Positions 28,470-38,602 are shown, counted from the first letter of the stretch. The stretch is 64,000 nucleotides of DNA from Hyphomicrobium sp. CS1BSMeth3 (GCF_900117415.1 NZ_FPEI01000006.1:1426001-1490000); one strand, 5' to 3'. The notes: a model not told the origin generated them from the sequence alone. Program-made: numbers and translations.

Positions 28470-28497
28470 TTGACCCGTCCTCAAAAGACTGTAAGAA
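28470..28497 (+). promoter_or_regulatory. Candidate promoter of metK
   Basis: TTGACC at 28470-28475 and TAAGAA at 28492-28497 are separated by 16 bases and end about 40 bases before the metK start. No SAM-II, SAM-V or SAM/SAH riboswitch core was found in the 134-bp leader region. Confidence 0.35.
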
Positions 28498-28538
28498 CGG
28501 CGCGTTTTTTCGCACACACCAATCCCTAGGGGGTTACC

Positions 28539-29738
<1,200 letters not shown>

Positions 29739-29764
29739 GCTCGTTCTCAAAGCCACGAACGCAC

Positions 29765-29797
29765 GAAGGCCCGGGAGGCAGAACCTCCCGGGCCTTC
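29765..29797. terminator. Bidirectional intrinsic terminator between metK and carA
   Basis: GAAGGCCCGGGAGG and CCTCCCGGGCCTTC form a perfect 14-bp stem with the five-base loop CAGAA. It is followed by TTCATTTCT on the plus strand, and lies 26 bp after the metK stop and 18 bp from the carA stop. Confidence 0.85.
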
Positions 29798-29815
29798 TTC
29801 ATTTCTGCGCCGATG

Positions 29816-31018
29816 TCAGGCGGCCTTCTTGTGCGCGCGCATGAGCTCGACGAAGCGATCGAAGAGATAGTGGCTGTCCTCGGGACCGGGCGAGGCTTCC
29901 GGGTGGTGCTGCACGGAGAAGACCGGCTTGTCCTTGAGGCGAATGCCGCAGTTCGTGCCATCGAAGAGCGAGACGTGCGTCTCCTCGACACCCGCAGGCA
30001 GCGTCTCGCGATCGACGGCAAAGCCGTGGTTCATGGAGACGATCTCGACCTTGTTGGTCGTGTAGTCCTTCACGGGATGGTTCGCGCCGTGATGACCCTG
30101 ATGCATCTTGTGCGTCTTGGCGCCGACGGCGAGGCCGAGCATCTGATGGCCGAGGCAGATGCCGAAGGTCGGCAGGCCCGAGGCCACGAGCTTCTTGATC
30201 TCGGGAACAGCGTACTTTCCCGTCGCCGCCGGATCGCCCGGCCCATTGGAGAGGAACACGCCGTCGGGCTTCCGCGCGAGAATGTCCTCGGCCGAGGTCT
30301 GCGCTGGCACGACCGTCACGCGGCAGCCGGCGTTCGCAAGGCAGCGCAGGATGTTGCGCTTGAGGCCATAGTCGATGGCGACGACGTGGAACTCCGGGTT
30401 CTCCTGGCGCGGATAGCCCTTGCCCCAGACCCAGCGCATCTCATCCCAGCCGTAGCTCTGGCCGCTCGTCACTTCGGGCACGAGATCCATGCCATCGAGG
30501 CCGGGCCATGCGGCCGCCTCGGCCTTGAGCGCCTCGATGTCGAACTTGCCCTCCGGGTTGTGGGCAATCACGGCATTCGGCATACCCTGCTCACGGATGC
30601 GGGCCGTCAGCGCGCGCGTGTCCACCTCGGCGATCGCGATGATGCCGCGCGCCTTCAGCCACTGGTCGAGCGTTTCCGCCGAACGGTAGTTCGAGGGCGC
30701 CGAGATGCCGGCGCGCAGCACGGCGCCGCGCGCGCCGGTCCGCGCTGCGAGGTTGGAGGTCTCCGTGTCCTCGGCGTTGGCGCCGACATTGCCGATGTGG
30801 GGGAAGGTGAAGGTGATGATCTGGCCGGCATAGGAGGGGTCCGTCAGGATCTCCTGGTAGCCCGTAATGGCCGTGTTGAAGCAGACCTCGCCGACCGCGC
30901 TGCCGACCGCGCCGAGCCCTCGGCCCGAGATGACCGTGCCATCGGCAAGCACGAGGCGGGCCGTCGCCGGCGGGCGGGCCCAGGCGTCAGTGGTCGCAGC
31001 CTTGCTGGCAGTGCTCAT
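29816..31018 (-). CDS. carA: Carbamoyl-phosphate synthase, small (glutaminase) subunit
   Basis: Hydrolyses glutamine and channels ammonia to CarB for arginine and pyrimidine synthesis. The 400-residue product has the CarA N-terminal domain ([30 protein letters not shown]) and a class I amidotransferase domain with Cys in [10 protein letters not shown] near residue 285 and the His/Glu pair in QHHPEASPG. Start at 31018 (MSTASKAAT). carB is not in the window. It lies 140 bp downstream of sdhA on the same strand. Confidence 0.96.
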   Translation of the reverse strand: MSTASKAATTDAWARPPATARLVLADGTVISGRGLGAVGSAVGEVCFNTAITGYQEILTDPSYAGQIITFTFPHIGNVGANAEDTETSNLAARTGARGAVLRAGISAPSNYRSAETLDQWLKARGIIAIAEVDTRALTARIREQGMPNAVIAHNPEGKFDIEALKAEAAAWPGLDGMDLVPEVTSGQSYGWDEMRWVWGKGYPRQENPEFHVVAIDYGLKRNILRCLANAGCRVTVVPAQTSAEDILARKPDGVFLSNGPGDPAATGKYAVPEIKKLVASGLPTFGICLGHQMLGLAVGAKTHKMHQGHHGANHPVKDYTTNKVEIVSMNHGFAVDRETLPAGVEETHVSLFDGTNCGIRLKDKPVFSVQHHPEASPGPEDSHYLFDRFVELMRAHKKAA

Positions 31019-31158
31019 TGGCGTCACCTGCAGTTGTATGCGCGCGGGCGCGCAGCTCCCGCTATTTAGTGCGCGTAGAGGCGGCCTGCCAGCGCAAGCC
31101 GCCCCTGCGTCTCTCTGAACGGTCGGCTCCAGCTCGCTGAACGCGAGCCTTCGGCCCT

Positions 31159-32994
31159 CTAGTAGACGCGAGCCTTCGGCTCGACGTACTTCATCTCGTT
31201 GGTCAGCGTGTAGGTGTGCACCGGACGGTAGTCGATGAGCACCTCGCACTTCGCGTCGTTGGCCCAGGTGAGCGTGTGCTTCATCCAGTCCTTGTCGTCG
31301 CGATCGGGATAGTCCTCGCGGGCATGAGCACCGCGGCTTTCCTTGCGGTTCTCGGCGCTGATCATCGTGACCGCCGCCTGCGCGATCAGGTTGTCGTATT
31401 CCAGCGTCTCGATGAGATCCGAGTTCCAGACCAGCGAGCGGTCGCTGACGGCGATGTCACCCGTCTGCTTCCAGATCTCGACGATCTTCTCCGCGCCTTC
31501 CTTGAGCACGGGGCCATCGCGGAACACGGCGCAGTTCGACTGCATGAGGCGCTGCATCTTGTTGCGCAGCTCCGACGTGCGCTGGCCGCCCTTGGCATAG
31601 CGGAAGCGATCGAGGCGCGAGAGCGCAAGCTCGCCCGCATCCTTCGGCAGATCCTGCTGGGCGCTGCCGACTTCGGTCGTCTCGGCCGCCTTGAGGCCGG
31701 CCGCGCGGCCGAACACCACGAGGTCGATCAGCGAGTTCGAGCCGAGGCGGTTGGCGCCGTGCACCGAGACGCACGCCGCCTCGCCGATGGCCATGAGGCC
31801 CGGGACGATCTGGTCGGGGTTGCCGCCCTTCAGCGTGACGACCTCGCCGTGGTAGTTCGTCGGGATGCCGCCCATGTTGTAGTGGACGGTCGGGATGACC
31901 GGGATCGGCTCGCGATGCAGGTCGACGCCGGCGAAGACCTTGGCGCTCTCCGTGATGCCCGGCAGGCGCTCGGCCAGGATCTTCGGATCGAGATGGTCGA
32001 GGTGCAGGAAGATGTGGTCCTTGTGCGGGCCGACACCACGCCCCTCGCGGATCTCGACGGTCATCGAGCGCGAGACGACGTCACGCGACGCAAGATCCTT
32101 CACGTGCGGCGCATAGCGCTCCATGAAGCGCTCGCCATTCGCGTTGGTGAGATAGCCGCCCTCGCCGCGCGAGCCCTCGGTGATGAGGACGCCGGCGCCG
32201 TAGATGCCGGTCGGATGGAACTGCACGAACTCCATGTCCTGCAGCGGCAGGCCGGCGCGCAGCACCATGGCATTGCCATCGCCCGTGCAGGTGTGTGCCG
32301 AGGTGCAGGAGAAGTACGCGCGGCCGTAGCCGCCCGTCGCCAGGATGGTCTTCTTGGCGCGGAAGCGGTGCACCGTGCCATCCTCGAGGCACAGCGCGAC
32401 CACGCCGCGGCAGGCGCCGTCCGCATCCATGATCAGGTCGATGGCGAAGTACTCGATGAAGAACTCCGCCGAGTAGCGCAGCGACTGGCCATAAAGCGTG
32501 TGCAGCATGGCGTGGCCGGTACGGTCGGCGGCGGCGCACGTGCGCTGTGCGGGCGGGCCTTCGCCGAACTCGGTGGTCATGCCGCCGAAGGGACGCTGGT
32601 AGATGCGGCCGTCCTCGGTACGGCTGAAGGGCACGCCGTAGTGCTCCATCTCGTACACGGCCTGCGGGGCATTGCGGCAGAGGTACTCGATGGCGTCCTG
32701 GTCGCCGAGCCAGTCGGCGCCCTTGACGGTGTCGTACATGTGCCAGCGCCAGTCGTCCTTGCCCATATTGCCGAGCGCGGCGGCGACGCCACCCTGCGCC
32801 GCAACCGTGTGCGAGCGGGTCGGGAAGACCTTCGTGATGCACGCCGTCTTGAGGCCCGCCTGCGCGCAGCCGAGCGTGGCACGCAGCCCCGCGCCGCCGG
32901 CGCCGACGACGATGACGTCATAGGTGTGATCGGTGGTCGGATAGGCCTTGCCGTTGAGCGCAGGCTTGGCGACACCGTTGGCTTGAGCATTCAT
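31159..32994 (-). CDS. sdhA: Succinate dehydrogenase flavoprotein subunit
   Basis: Complex II catalytic subunit; oxidises succinate to fumarate with covalently bound FAD. The 611-residue product contains the dinucleotide motif [11 protein letters not shown], the covalent FAD histidine in [10 protein letters not shown], the active-site HPTGI and [10 protein letters not shown], and the substrate arginine region [15 protein letters not shown]. It starts at 32994, five bases after the sdhD stop, so sdhC-sdhD-sdhA are one operon. The iron-sulfur subunit gene sdhB, normally next, is absent; carA follows. Confidence 0.97.
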   Translation of the reverse strand: MNAQANGVAKPALNGKAYPTTDHTYDVIVVGAGGAGLRATLGCAQAGLKTACITKVFPTRSHTVAAQGGVAAALGNMGKDDWRWHMYDTVKGADWLGDQDAIEYLCRNAPQAVYEMEHYGVPFSRTEDGRIYQRPFGGMTTEFGEGPPAQRTCAAADRTGHAMLHTLYGQSLRYSAEFFIEYFAIDLIMDADGACRGVVALCLEDGTVHRFRAKKTILATGGYGRAYFSCTSAHTCTGDGNAMVLRAGLPLQDMEFVQFHPTGIYGAGVLITEGSRGEGGYLTNANGERFMERYAPHVKDLASRDVVSRSMTVEIREGRGVGPHKDHIFLHLDHLDPKILAERLPGITESAKVFAGVDLHREPIPVIPTVHYNMGGIPTNYHGEVVTLKGGNPDQIVPGLMAIGEAACVSVHGANRLGSNSLIDLVVFGRAAGLKAAETTEVGSAQQDLPKDAGELALSRLDRFRYAKGGQRTSELRNKMQRLMQSNCAVFRDGPVLKEGAEKIVEIWKQTGDIAVSDRSLVWNSDLIETLEYDNLIAQAAVTMISAENRKESRGAHAREDYPDRDDKDWMKHTLTWANDAKCEVLIDYRPVHTYTLTNEMKYVEPKARVY

Positions 32995-32999
32995 GACCG

Positions 33000-33419
33000 T
33001 TAGCTCCCGAATGCGAGCTGCAGCACCGCCACGAGACATGTCGCGCCGACGGCAATGGCGAAGAAGGTGTTGAGCATGAGGAGCACGACCTTGAGCCCCT
33101 CGCTGTGGATGTAGTCCTCGATGATGGTCTGCATGCCGAGGCGCATGTGGATCACGCCCGACAGGATCAGCATCGTGAGAGCCACCGTGACGAATGGCCC
33201 CGAGAGCGTCTCGCGCACCTCGGCGTAGTCGGCGCCGACGAGACGAAGTACCAGGATCACCGCGAAGATGACGAGGAAGAGATTGGCGACCGCGGTCACG
33301 CGCTGGCGCCAGAAATGTTCCGTGCCGTCCTTTGCCGAGCCGAGGCCGCGCACGCGCGCGAGCGGCGTGCGGATCTGCGCTTCATTGGGCGAGGGGGTCG
33401 GGCGTAGCGTCGTTGTCAT
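33000..33419 (-). CDS. sdhD: Succinate dehydrogenase membrane anchor subunit
   Basis: A 139-residue membrane subunit anchoring complex II and helping to bind quinone and haem b. Three transmembrane helices are visible at about residues 45-65, 75-95 ([21 protein letters not shown], with a haem-ligand-type His) and 110-135, preceded by the typical [17 protein letters not shown] entry. The [10 protein letters not shown] loop after helix two is characteristic. It lies between sdhC and sdhA with gaps of 12 and five bases. Confidence 0.93.
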   Translation of the reverse strand: MTTTLRPTPSPNEAQIRTPLARVRGLGSAKDGTEHFWRQRVTAVANLFLVIFAVILVLRLVGADYAEVRETLSGPFVTVALTMLILSGVIHMRLGMQTIIEDYIHSEGLKVVLLMLNTFFAIAVGATCLVAVLQLAFGS

Positions 33420-33431
33420 GGCAGCGCCCTC

Positions 33432-33830
33432 TCAGAGCAGGATGGCAATGGCCCAGACGAGGATCGTCAGGGAGATCGAACCGACGAGCGAACCCCAGCA
33501 GAGCTTGTCGACGGTCGCGAGATCGAAGCCGCGCCCGGTGTCCCAGATCATGTGGCGCACGCCGCCGAGCATGTGGTGGAGGAGCACCCAGGTGTAGCCG
33601 AAGAGGATGAGGAGGCCGATCGGCGTGCTGAACAGCCAGCTCGCGTACGCGAAGGCCTCAGGACCGCTGGCCGCCGAGACGAGGTAGAAGGCGAGCAACA
33701 GCGTTCCGAAATAGAGTGCCCCGCCCGTGATGCGATGAACGATCGACATCATCATGTTGACGAGCGGGCTATAGATCTGCAGGTGCGGCGAGACCGGGCG
33801 CGACCCGGCGGATGGCTTGGCGCTGGCCAT
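33432..33830 (-). CDS. sdhC: Succinate dehydrogenase cytochrome b556 subunit
   Basis: First gene of the sdhCDA operon. The 132-residue protein has the family start RPVSPHLQIYSP, the signature SIVHRITGGALYFG, and the haem-binding WVLLHHMLGGVRHMIWD, with three transmembrane helices. It starts at the ATG at 33830. The operon promoter should lie in the 316-bp region to the right. Confidence 0.94.
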   Translation of the reverse strand: MASAKPSAGSRPVSPHLQIYSPLVNMMMSIVHRITGGALYFGTLLLAFYLVSAASGPEAFAYASWLFSTPIGLLILFGYTWVLLHHMLGGVRHMIWDTGRGFDLATVDKLCWGSLVGSISLTILVWAIAILL

Positions 33831-34146
33831 GCTTTCGGCTCTCGTTAGAAGGGCGTCGGCTCGCAGCGCCGACAGACGCCGGCAAACCGAGAAACTGTCC
33901 CTATGCCTCTCATTTCCTGGGCGTCCGCCGTCCGTTGCCGGTCGGCCGCGCTTCGGCGTGGCGGCAAGGCCCCTTACCGCCCTTGGCCGCCAAAGCGGCT
34001 TTTAACGCGGTGCAGCAACCGGGGCAATTGCTGTGTTGGTTCTAAAGTGGATTTGTTCTCTGCCGAATCGGGCGGCGCATCAATAGGCGATGGCAGCCCG
34101 CATGGCAGCCATCGCCCATCGGCAGCTTCCGCCCGAGCGTCTCAGC
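33831..34146. other. Intergenic region upstream of sdhC
   Basis: This 316-bp region lies between the RraA-like gene stop and the sdhC start, both on the minus strand. It should contain the sdh operon promoter, but no convincing -35/-10 pair or regulator box was recognised. There is an AT-richer patch at about 34025-34070. No coding frame is credible. Confidence 0.5.
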
Positions 34147-34851
34147 TCAGTGGATTTCTTCCTGCTTGCGCAGGGCGGCCTTCAAAATCTCGATGTTGAA
34201 GCCCGGCGCGCGGGCCTGATCGAGGATGACAGCCTCTTTGCGCGAGAGAAGATCGCAGGCCGCCTGGATCTTGTCGGCGACGGCGTGCGGGATGATCACG
34301 GCGCCGTGGCGGTCGGCGTGGATAAGGTCATTGTGCTTCACCACCATGCCATGGACGCGCACTTCCTTGCCGTAGTCGTGGAGATGCGTCCAGGCGTGGC
34401 TCGGCGCCAGCGAGCCGGCCAGCGCGAAGAAGCCCGGCGCCCACTGCGGGATATCGCGGATGCAGCCGTCGGTGATCACGCCGAGCGAGCCGAGGCCCTT
34501 GTGCACCGTGCTCTGCACCTCACCCCAGAAAGCGCCATACCCGACCTCGGCCCCGTCGAGGTCCTGCAGCACGGTGATCGTCGGGCCGGGCCCCGAAGCG
34601 ATGTACTCGTAGTAGCCGATGCGCTGATTGCGCGCGGCTTCGCCGGTCAGCTCGTTCTGGTGCGTGGCGCGGACGCAGCCCGTGCGCGCATAGCCGACGA
34701 CCGCGACGACATCCGGGAACGGGCACACGAACGGCTTGACCGTGTAGCCGTGCAAACGGCGCTCGGGCGCCACGATCTCGAGGGCATTGCAGATCGTCGG
34801 CGTATCGACGGTGCGGAGGAAAGCGAGCGTCTTCTCGGAGATGGTGGTCAT
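34147..34851 (-). CDS. RraA family protein / HMG-type aldolase
   Basis: A 234-residue protein of the RraA/4-hydroxy-4-methyl-2-oxoglutarate aldolase family. The metal-binding motif is in GVITDGCIRD near residue 133, followed by the ADRHGAVIIPH segment near 190. Most members with this motif are class II aldolases or oxaloacetate decarboxylases; RNase E inhibition is limited to true RraA. The ATG at 34851 follows GAGGAAA. It is downstream of an Ldh-family dehydrogenase on the same strand (108-bp gap), suggesting a small hydroxy- or keto-acid degradation unit. Confidence 0.88.
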   Translation of the reverse strand: MTTISEKTLAFLRTVDTPTICNALEIVAPERRLHGYTVKPFVCPFPDVVAVVGYARTGCVRATHQNELTGEAARNQRIGYYEYIASGPGPTITVLQDLDGAEVGYGAFWGEVQSTVHKGLGSLGVITDGCIRDIPQWAPGFFALAGSLAPSHAWTHLHDYGKEVRVHGMVVKHNDLIHADRHGAVIIPHAVADKIQAACDLLSRKEAVILDQARAPGFNIEILKAALRKQEEIH

Positions 34852-34959
34852 GGGGTTTCCTCGGATCTGGTTGGTCGGGTCTAGGGGCCGCGCCGTCGGC
34901 ATAGCACCACGAAAGGGATGCGACAGCACCTCTTCCCAGCAGCCGGCGGCAAAGCAAAA

Positions 34960-36045
34960 TTACTGCGCCGCGAGCTGGATGCGGCGCTCGTCGACGCCGA
35001 CCTTGCGTGCGGCTTCCACGATCGCGCCCCAGGTATCCTCGGGCAATGGCACGCCGTTGGCGAGACGCTCGGCCTTGGTCCGCTCCTCGGGCTCGCCGGG
35101 AATGAGCACTTCCCCGCCCGGCGCCGCGGGCTTCGCGCCCTTCACGAAATCGATGTAGCGCTGCACGTCCTTGGGGAAGAAGCCCGATGTGTCGAGCTTC
35201 GCCGGATCGACGTAGAAGGAGAGCATGCCGTTCGAGAACTTGCGGCCAGGTTCGGTAGCGCCCGTGCCGGTGAGGGAGCCGCCGAGCAGCTCGCACATGA
35301 GCGCAAGGCCCGAGCCCTTGTGATCGCCGAACGCGCGGATCGCGCCCGTTCCCTGGCTGTGGTTGCGCAGGCCCGTCGGCGTGTAGTTGCCATAGAGCAC
35401 GTGCGGGTCGTTGCTGACCTTGCCATCCGGGCCAATGAGCGCGTCCTCGGGGAGCGCCTTGCCGCCGAACGATGCATTGAGCACCTTGCCCTCGGCCACG
35501 ACCGACGTCGCAAAATCGAGGATCACGGGCGTCTGGCCCGGGCGCGGCACGCCCACGCAGTAGGGCGCCGTCGAGAAGCGGCGTTCCGTAGCGCCAAACG
35601 GCGCGACGAGGATGCTGCCGGCGGCATTGACGAAATGCACGGAGACGAGCCCCTCCGCCGCCGCCATCTCGGCCCAGTCGCCGACGCGGCCGATATGGCC
35701 CACATCGCGCAACGCCACGCAGGAAAGGCCCATTTCCTTGCACTTTTTGATGCCGATCGCGACGGCCTGCGGCGTGATCGTCTGGCCGAAACCGTACTGG
35801 CCATCCAGCACCGCAATCACCGGCGTCTCGGAGACAACTTTCACTTCGCGATCGGCGATGAAGGCACCATCGGCCTTCCACTGCAGATAGCGCGGCACGC
35901 GCTGCACCCCGTGACTGTCGTGCCCAGTGAGGTTGGCGATCACGAGATACTTGCCGATGCGCTTGCCCTCGGCCTCGGAGCAGCCCGCCTTGACGAAGAT
36001 ATCGCGCACGAGATCCTCGAGCGCCTGGGCCTTGATACGGATCAT
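34960..36045 (-). CDS. Ldh family oxidoreductase (malate/L-lactate/sulfolactate type)
   Basis: An NAD(P)-dependent dehydrogenase of the YlbC/YiaK/ComC family, not related to classical LDH. The 361-residue product shows GHDSHGVQRVPRY near residue 44 (conserved HDxHG-type motif with catalytic His), GYGFGQ-like DGQYGFGQ, the VGHIGRVGDW loop near 120, and GDHKGSGLALMCE-type cofactor motif near 255. The ATG at 36045 follows GGGAGG. Substrate unknown. Pairing with the RraA-like aldolase downstream suggests conversion of a hydroxy acid to a keto acid which is then cleaved or decarboxylated. Confidence 0.92.
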   Translation of the reverse strand: MIRIKAQALEDLVRDIFVKAGCSEAEGKRIGKYLVIANLTGHDSHGVQRVPRYLQWKADGAFIADREVKVVSETPVIAVLDGQYGFGQTITPQAVAIGIKKCKEMGLSCVALRDVGHIGRVGDWAEMAAAEGLVSVHFVNAAGSILVAPFGATERRFSTAPYCVGVPRPGQTPVILDFATSVVAEGKVLNASFGGKALPEDALIGPDGKVSNDPHVLYGNYTPTGLRNHSQGTGAIRAFGDHKGSGLALMCELLGGSLTGTGATEPGRKFSNGMLSFYVDPAKLDTSGFFPKDVQRYIDFVKGAKPAAPGGEVLIPGEPEERTKAERLANGVPLPEDTWGAIVEAARKVGVDERRIQLAAQ

Positions 36046-36178
36046 ATGTCCTCCCGGAAGTGTCGGCTTGGATGGGAAATTTCCCACTCCATCGCACGGC
36101 GCGCAGGGGAGGTCCACTGCGCGAGCACCGCGGCCGGCAGGGAGGGGGTGTGCGCCAGGAGCTTCCCTGGCCGCAAGG

Positions 36179-36532
36179 TCAGGATTTGCTCCGAAGCTTC
36201 GCGATCGCCGTCTCGCAGGACCGGCGCAGCGGTGGCAGATGCTCCGTGATGGTCTGCCAGATGGTTTGTTTCACGATGTTCGGGTAGTCGTGACGCAGCC
36301 AATTGCCGATACCGCGAATGTCACTCCACGGCTGGTCAGGGGCGAGTTCCTCTGCCAGCAGGCCGAGCTTAACGGCGGCCTCGCTGATGCGAGACAGGCA
36401 GCGCTCACTCGCGTCATAGACCAGACGATTGGCGAAGAAGTCCTCTTCGCTCATACCCTGCGTGTAACTGGCGATGGCGTCGATGTTGTCGACAATGTCG
36501 CCAAAGCGCTTCTGAGGGTCGCTAGAAGGCAA
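36179..36532 (-). CDS. hepT: HepT-like ribonuclease toxin (DUF86)
   Basis: A 117-residue helical HEPN-family protein, partner of the nucleotidyltransferase upstream. It starts with TTG at 36532, overlapping the mntA stop by 11 bases, with AAGGA about eight bases before it. The catalytic region reads RGIGNWLRHDY near residue 75. The His and the Tyr that MntA is known to AMPylate are present, but the Arg expected five residues before the His (Rx4HxY) is Gly; another Arg sits directly before the His. It may therefore be a weak or differently acting RNase. Toxin role is inferred from the family. Confidence 0.85.
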   Translation of the reverse strand: MPSSDPQKRFGDIVDNIDAIASYTQGMSEEDFFANRLVYDASERCLSRISEAAVKLGLLAEELAPDQPWSDIRGIGNWLRHDYPNIVKQTIWQTITEHLPPLRRSCETAIAKLRSKS

Positions 36533-36824
36533 ACTGCCGGTCCTTGTCGATCGCGGTCTTGAGAGGACCCGGCTCGCTGGGCTCGGGGATCACGTCCACG
36601 TTCACCTTGAGCAGCTCGGTAAGGCGGAGCTTGATGCGGTCGAGCGCACCGAAGGCATAGAAACCGCGGAAGCGCTCGTCGAGGCGCACCGCCACGTCGA
36701 CGTCCGAATTGGGGCCAGCCTCGCCGCGGGCGGTCGAGCCGAACAGCGCCACGCTCACGGCGCCGAGCTCCTTCAGCTCGGCCTCGTGGCTGCGGATGAC
36801 AGCAATGGCGGTTTCGCGCTGCAT
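36522..36824 (-). CDS. mntA: MntA-type minimal nucleotidyltransferase antitoxin
   Basis: A 100-residue nucleotidyltransferase with a perfect GSx10DxD motif (GSTARGEAG, then PNSDVD, near residues 29-43) and a downstream acidic position in VNVDVIPE. In characterised type VII toxin-antitoxin pairs MntA adds AMP units to a HepT tyrosine and silences it. It is the first gene of the pair, overlapping the toxin gene, and lies about 200 bp from tRNA-Cys, a common neighbourhood for accessory genes. Confidence 0.88.
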   Translation of the reverse strand: MQRETAIAVIRSHEAELKELGAVSVALFGSTARGEAGPNSDVDVAVRLDERFRGFYAFGALDRIKLRLTELLKVNVDVIPEPSEPGPLKTAIDKDRQFAF

Positions 36825-37030
36825 GGCCGCACAATATCACAAGGAAGCAAACGGATGTAGAAGCTCCGCCAGCACGCGAGGGTCAGAGAAAGGCCGCCCC
36901 CCGCGTCGCCGAGGTCTCCCGGTCAGCCCCTTGGCCAGCCCTTTCCCGGGCTCCCACGCACTCGCGCCCCCAACGCGCATCATTGCGCCGGCTCTCGGGG
37001 CCTCGAACACCCATTTTTCCAAGGGAGCGT

Positions 37031-37104
37031 TGGAGGCGACGGCCGGAATCGAACCGGCGTTTACGGATTTGCAGTCCGCTGCGTCACCACTCCGCCACGT
37101 CGCC
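37031..37104 (-). tRNA. tRNA-Cys (anticodon GCA), CCA encoded
   Basis: Read on the minus strand, GGCGACG pairs with CGTCGCC to make the seven-bp acceptor stem, followed by U at the discriminator position and an encoded CCA. The anticodon arm is CGGACTGCAAATCCG with GCA, and the T arm contains GGTTCGATTCC. U73 and GCA are identity elements of cysteine tRNA. No integrase or duplicated tRNA end was found nearby. Confidence 0.97.
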
Positions 37105-37384
37105 GCCGATCGGCAGCCCGAAGCCGGGAGGCCGATGGAAGTGCACCCGGTGATGCCCCCGTTGCTTCTTGCAGCGAGGCGCGGCGCACGGCCGTCGCAT
37201 AGCACAGCCCCATCGCAATGCAAATGGGTGCGCGATCGGGCTCGTGCCCGATCACGAAGTTCGTCCCCATCTGCCGCGAAGGGGTGGCGGACTTCGGAAA
37301 CACCACACTAGGCGAGAACGCCGGGCTTCCGTCTCGCGACGACGTGATCTGACCCCCGCCTCAATCGTGCGCTATAGTGCACGA

Positions 37385-37894
37385 ATGCTGCAGTCCCGGT
37401 CCGATATCGTGGTCCGCAAGCCGAACACGCGCGACGCGGAAGCGCTGGCGGAGCTTTTTGGCGCGTCCTGGCGGCTCGCCTACACCGGCATCATCCCGCA
37501 CGCCCACCTCGAAGGCATCATCCGTCGGCGCACCGTCGAGTGGTGGCGTGGCGTGACGAGCCGCGGCGAAGGTATGCTCGTGCTCGAAGTGAGCGGCACC
37601 GTCGCTGGCTATACGACGTTCGGCCGCGCCCGCTCGAAAGGCCGTTTCCAGGGCGAAATCTACGAGCTCTATGTCACGCCGACCCACCAGGGTCTCGGCT
37701 TTGGCGAGCACCTCTTCGAGGCGGCGCGCCACGCGCTCGATGTGCGGCGTTTATCGGGTCTCATCGTCTGGGCGCTCGCCGAGAACGACCAGGCCTGCCA
37801 CTTCTACTGGCGGCGCGGCGGCCGGCCCATTGCCCGCCTTTTCGATGCCCTCGGCGAGAGCAAGGTCGAGCGGATCGCATTTGCGTGGCGCTGA
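37385..37894 (+). CDS. GNAT family N-acetyltransferase
   Basis: A 169-residue acetyl-CoA-dependent acetyltransferase. The N-terminal VRKPNTRDAEALAELFGASW helix, the EIYELYVTPTHQGLGFGEHLFEAA acetyl-CoA-binding stretch (Q/RxxGxG/A form as HQGLGFG near residue 101) and FYWRRGG near the end are diagnostic. Substrate not predictable. The frame extends upstream, but the ATG at 37385 fits the domain start. It ends at a hairpin shared with the convergent lysine-rich protein gene. Confidence 0.85.
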   Translation: MLQSRSDIVVRKPNTRDAEALAELFGASWRLAYTGIIPHAHLEGIIRRRTVEWWRGVTSRGEGMLVLEVSGTVAGYTTFGRARSKGRFQGEIYELYVTPTHQGLGFGEHLFEAARHALDVRRLSGLIVWALAENDQACHFYWRRGGRPIARLFDALGESKVERIAFAWR

Positions 37895-37925
37895 ACGCTC
37901 CACATCGGGATTTTTGAAACAGTTA

Positions 37926-37952
37926 AGGGGCCGGACGTGGGTCCGACCCCCT
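37926..37952. terminator. Hairpin between convergent GNAT and lysine-rich protein genes
   Basis: GGGG, one mismatch, CGGAC, a four-base loop, then GTCCG, one mismatch, CCCC form an interrupted nine-bp stem. A moderate TTC-rich stretch follows on the plus strand. It is a likely but weak bidirectional terminator. Confidence 0.4.
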
Positions 37953-37977
37953 GAATTCTTCCCCGTCTGGGTCGAAA

Positions 37978-38298
37978 TCAACCCTTCGAGAGGCACTTCT
38001 TCTGCTTGGTGCTCCAGTACTTGGTGGCGCCACAGCGGCCCGGACCAACCTTCGCGACCTTCTTCTTGGACGACTTGGCAGCCTTCTTCTTCGCGACCTT
38101 CTTCTTGGCGGCCTTCTTCTTCACGACCTTCTTGGGCGCGGCCTTCTTATTGGTGGCCTTCTTCGTCTTGCCCTGCGTCAGTTCGATCACGCTGTCCGTC
38201 GTGATCTTCGAGGCAGGGGCGACCGCGGGCGCGGCCTGCGCCGAGGTGAACAAGAACGCGCCGAGCGCCCCGGCGAGGGCCAGCTTCGCGAGCTTCAT
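37978..38298 (-). CDS. Small exported lysine-rich protein
   Basis: The 106-residue product starts at 38298 behind GGAGG with a clear signal peptide (MKLAKLALAGALGAFLFTSAQA, cut near residue 22). Residues about 50-88 are almost only Lys, Ala and Val in KKKAAKKKVA-type repeats, like histone H1 tails. It ends in a short segment with two cysteines (GRCGATKYWSTKQKKCLSKG) that could form one disulfide. The combination of export and extreme basic charge suggests binding to an anionic polymer such as peptidoglycan, LPS or nucleic acid outside the cytoplasm; this is inference. No named family is known to me. Confidence 0.8.
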   Translation of the reverse strand: MKLAKLALAGALGAFLFTSAQAAPAVAPASKITTDSVIELTQGKTKKATNKKAAPKKVVKKKAAKKKVAKKKAAKSSKKKVAKVGPGRCGATKYWSTKQKKCLSKG

Positions 38299-38602
38299 GG
38301 TAAGTCCTCCACAGTTCAGCTTCATGCATGCAAGCTGGCACCGGTGCGGTGTAGGTGTAAACCTGCAGCAGCGCCGGTGCCTAATGCACTCTTACATTTT
38401 ATTCTGGTCGCAGGAAGCAATACTGACTATATGCACAATATAAACCACGTTCGTGACGCGATAGTCACACATCTTCAGTGCTCGTCTACTTGAATGGTTG
38501 TTAATCTGTCACATGAACGCTTGTTAATCTTGGGCCGCGACGACAGATAGACAGGTGTGCTATAGGGACTGTTGCTGCACTGCCGCAAATACCGGATAGC
38601 CC
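38299..38602. other. AT-rich intergenic region upstream of aroC
   Basis: A 304-bp divergent region between the lysine-rich protein and aroC. From about 38380 to 38540 it is clearly richer in A+T than the window, with TTGTTAATC and CTTGTTAATCTTGG repeated about 25 bases apart, which could be binding sites or promoter elements for either gene. No gene is seen. Confidence 0.5.

Noticed and set aside
28405-28538. Possible SAM riboswitch upstream of metK
   Set aside because: The core sequences of SAM-II, SAM-V and SAM/SAH classes were looked for and not found; the leader after the likely promoter is only about 35-40 bases.
31216-33003. Long antisense frame over sdhA
   Set aside because: Same shadow effect; sdhA has all catalytic motifs and proper operon spacing, and the antisense product has none.
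37031-37104. tRNA-Cys as an attachment site of an integrated island containing mntA/hepT
   Set aside because: No integrase gene and no direct repeat of the tRNA 3' end was found within the neighbouring kilobases.
38040-38165. Tandem repeats resembling a CRISPR or minisatellite
   Set aside because: They are the lysine/alanine codon repeats of the exported basic protein; units are irregular and in frame, with no spacer pattern.
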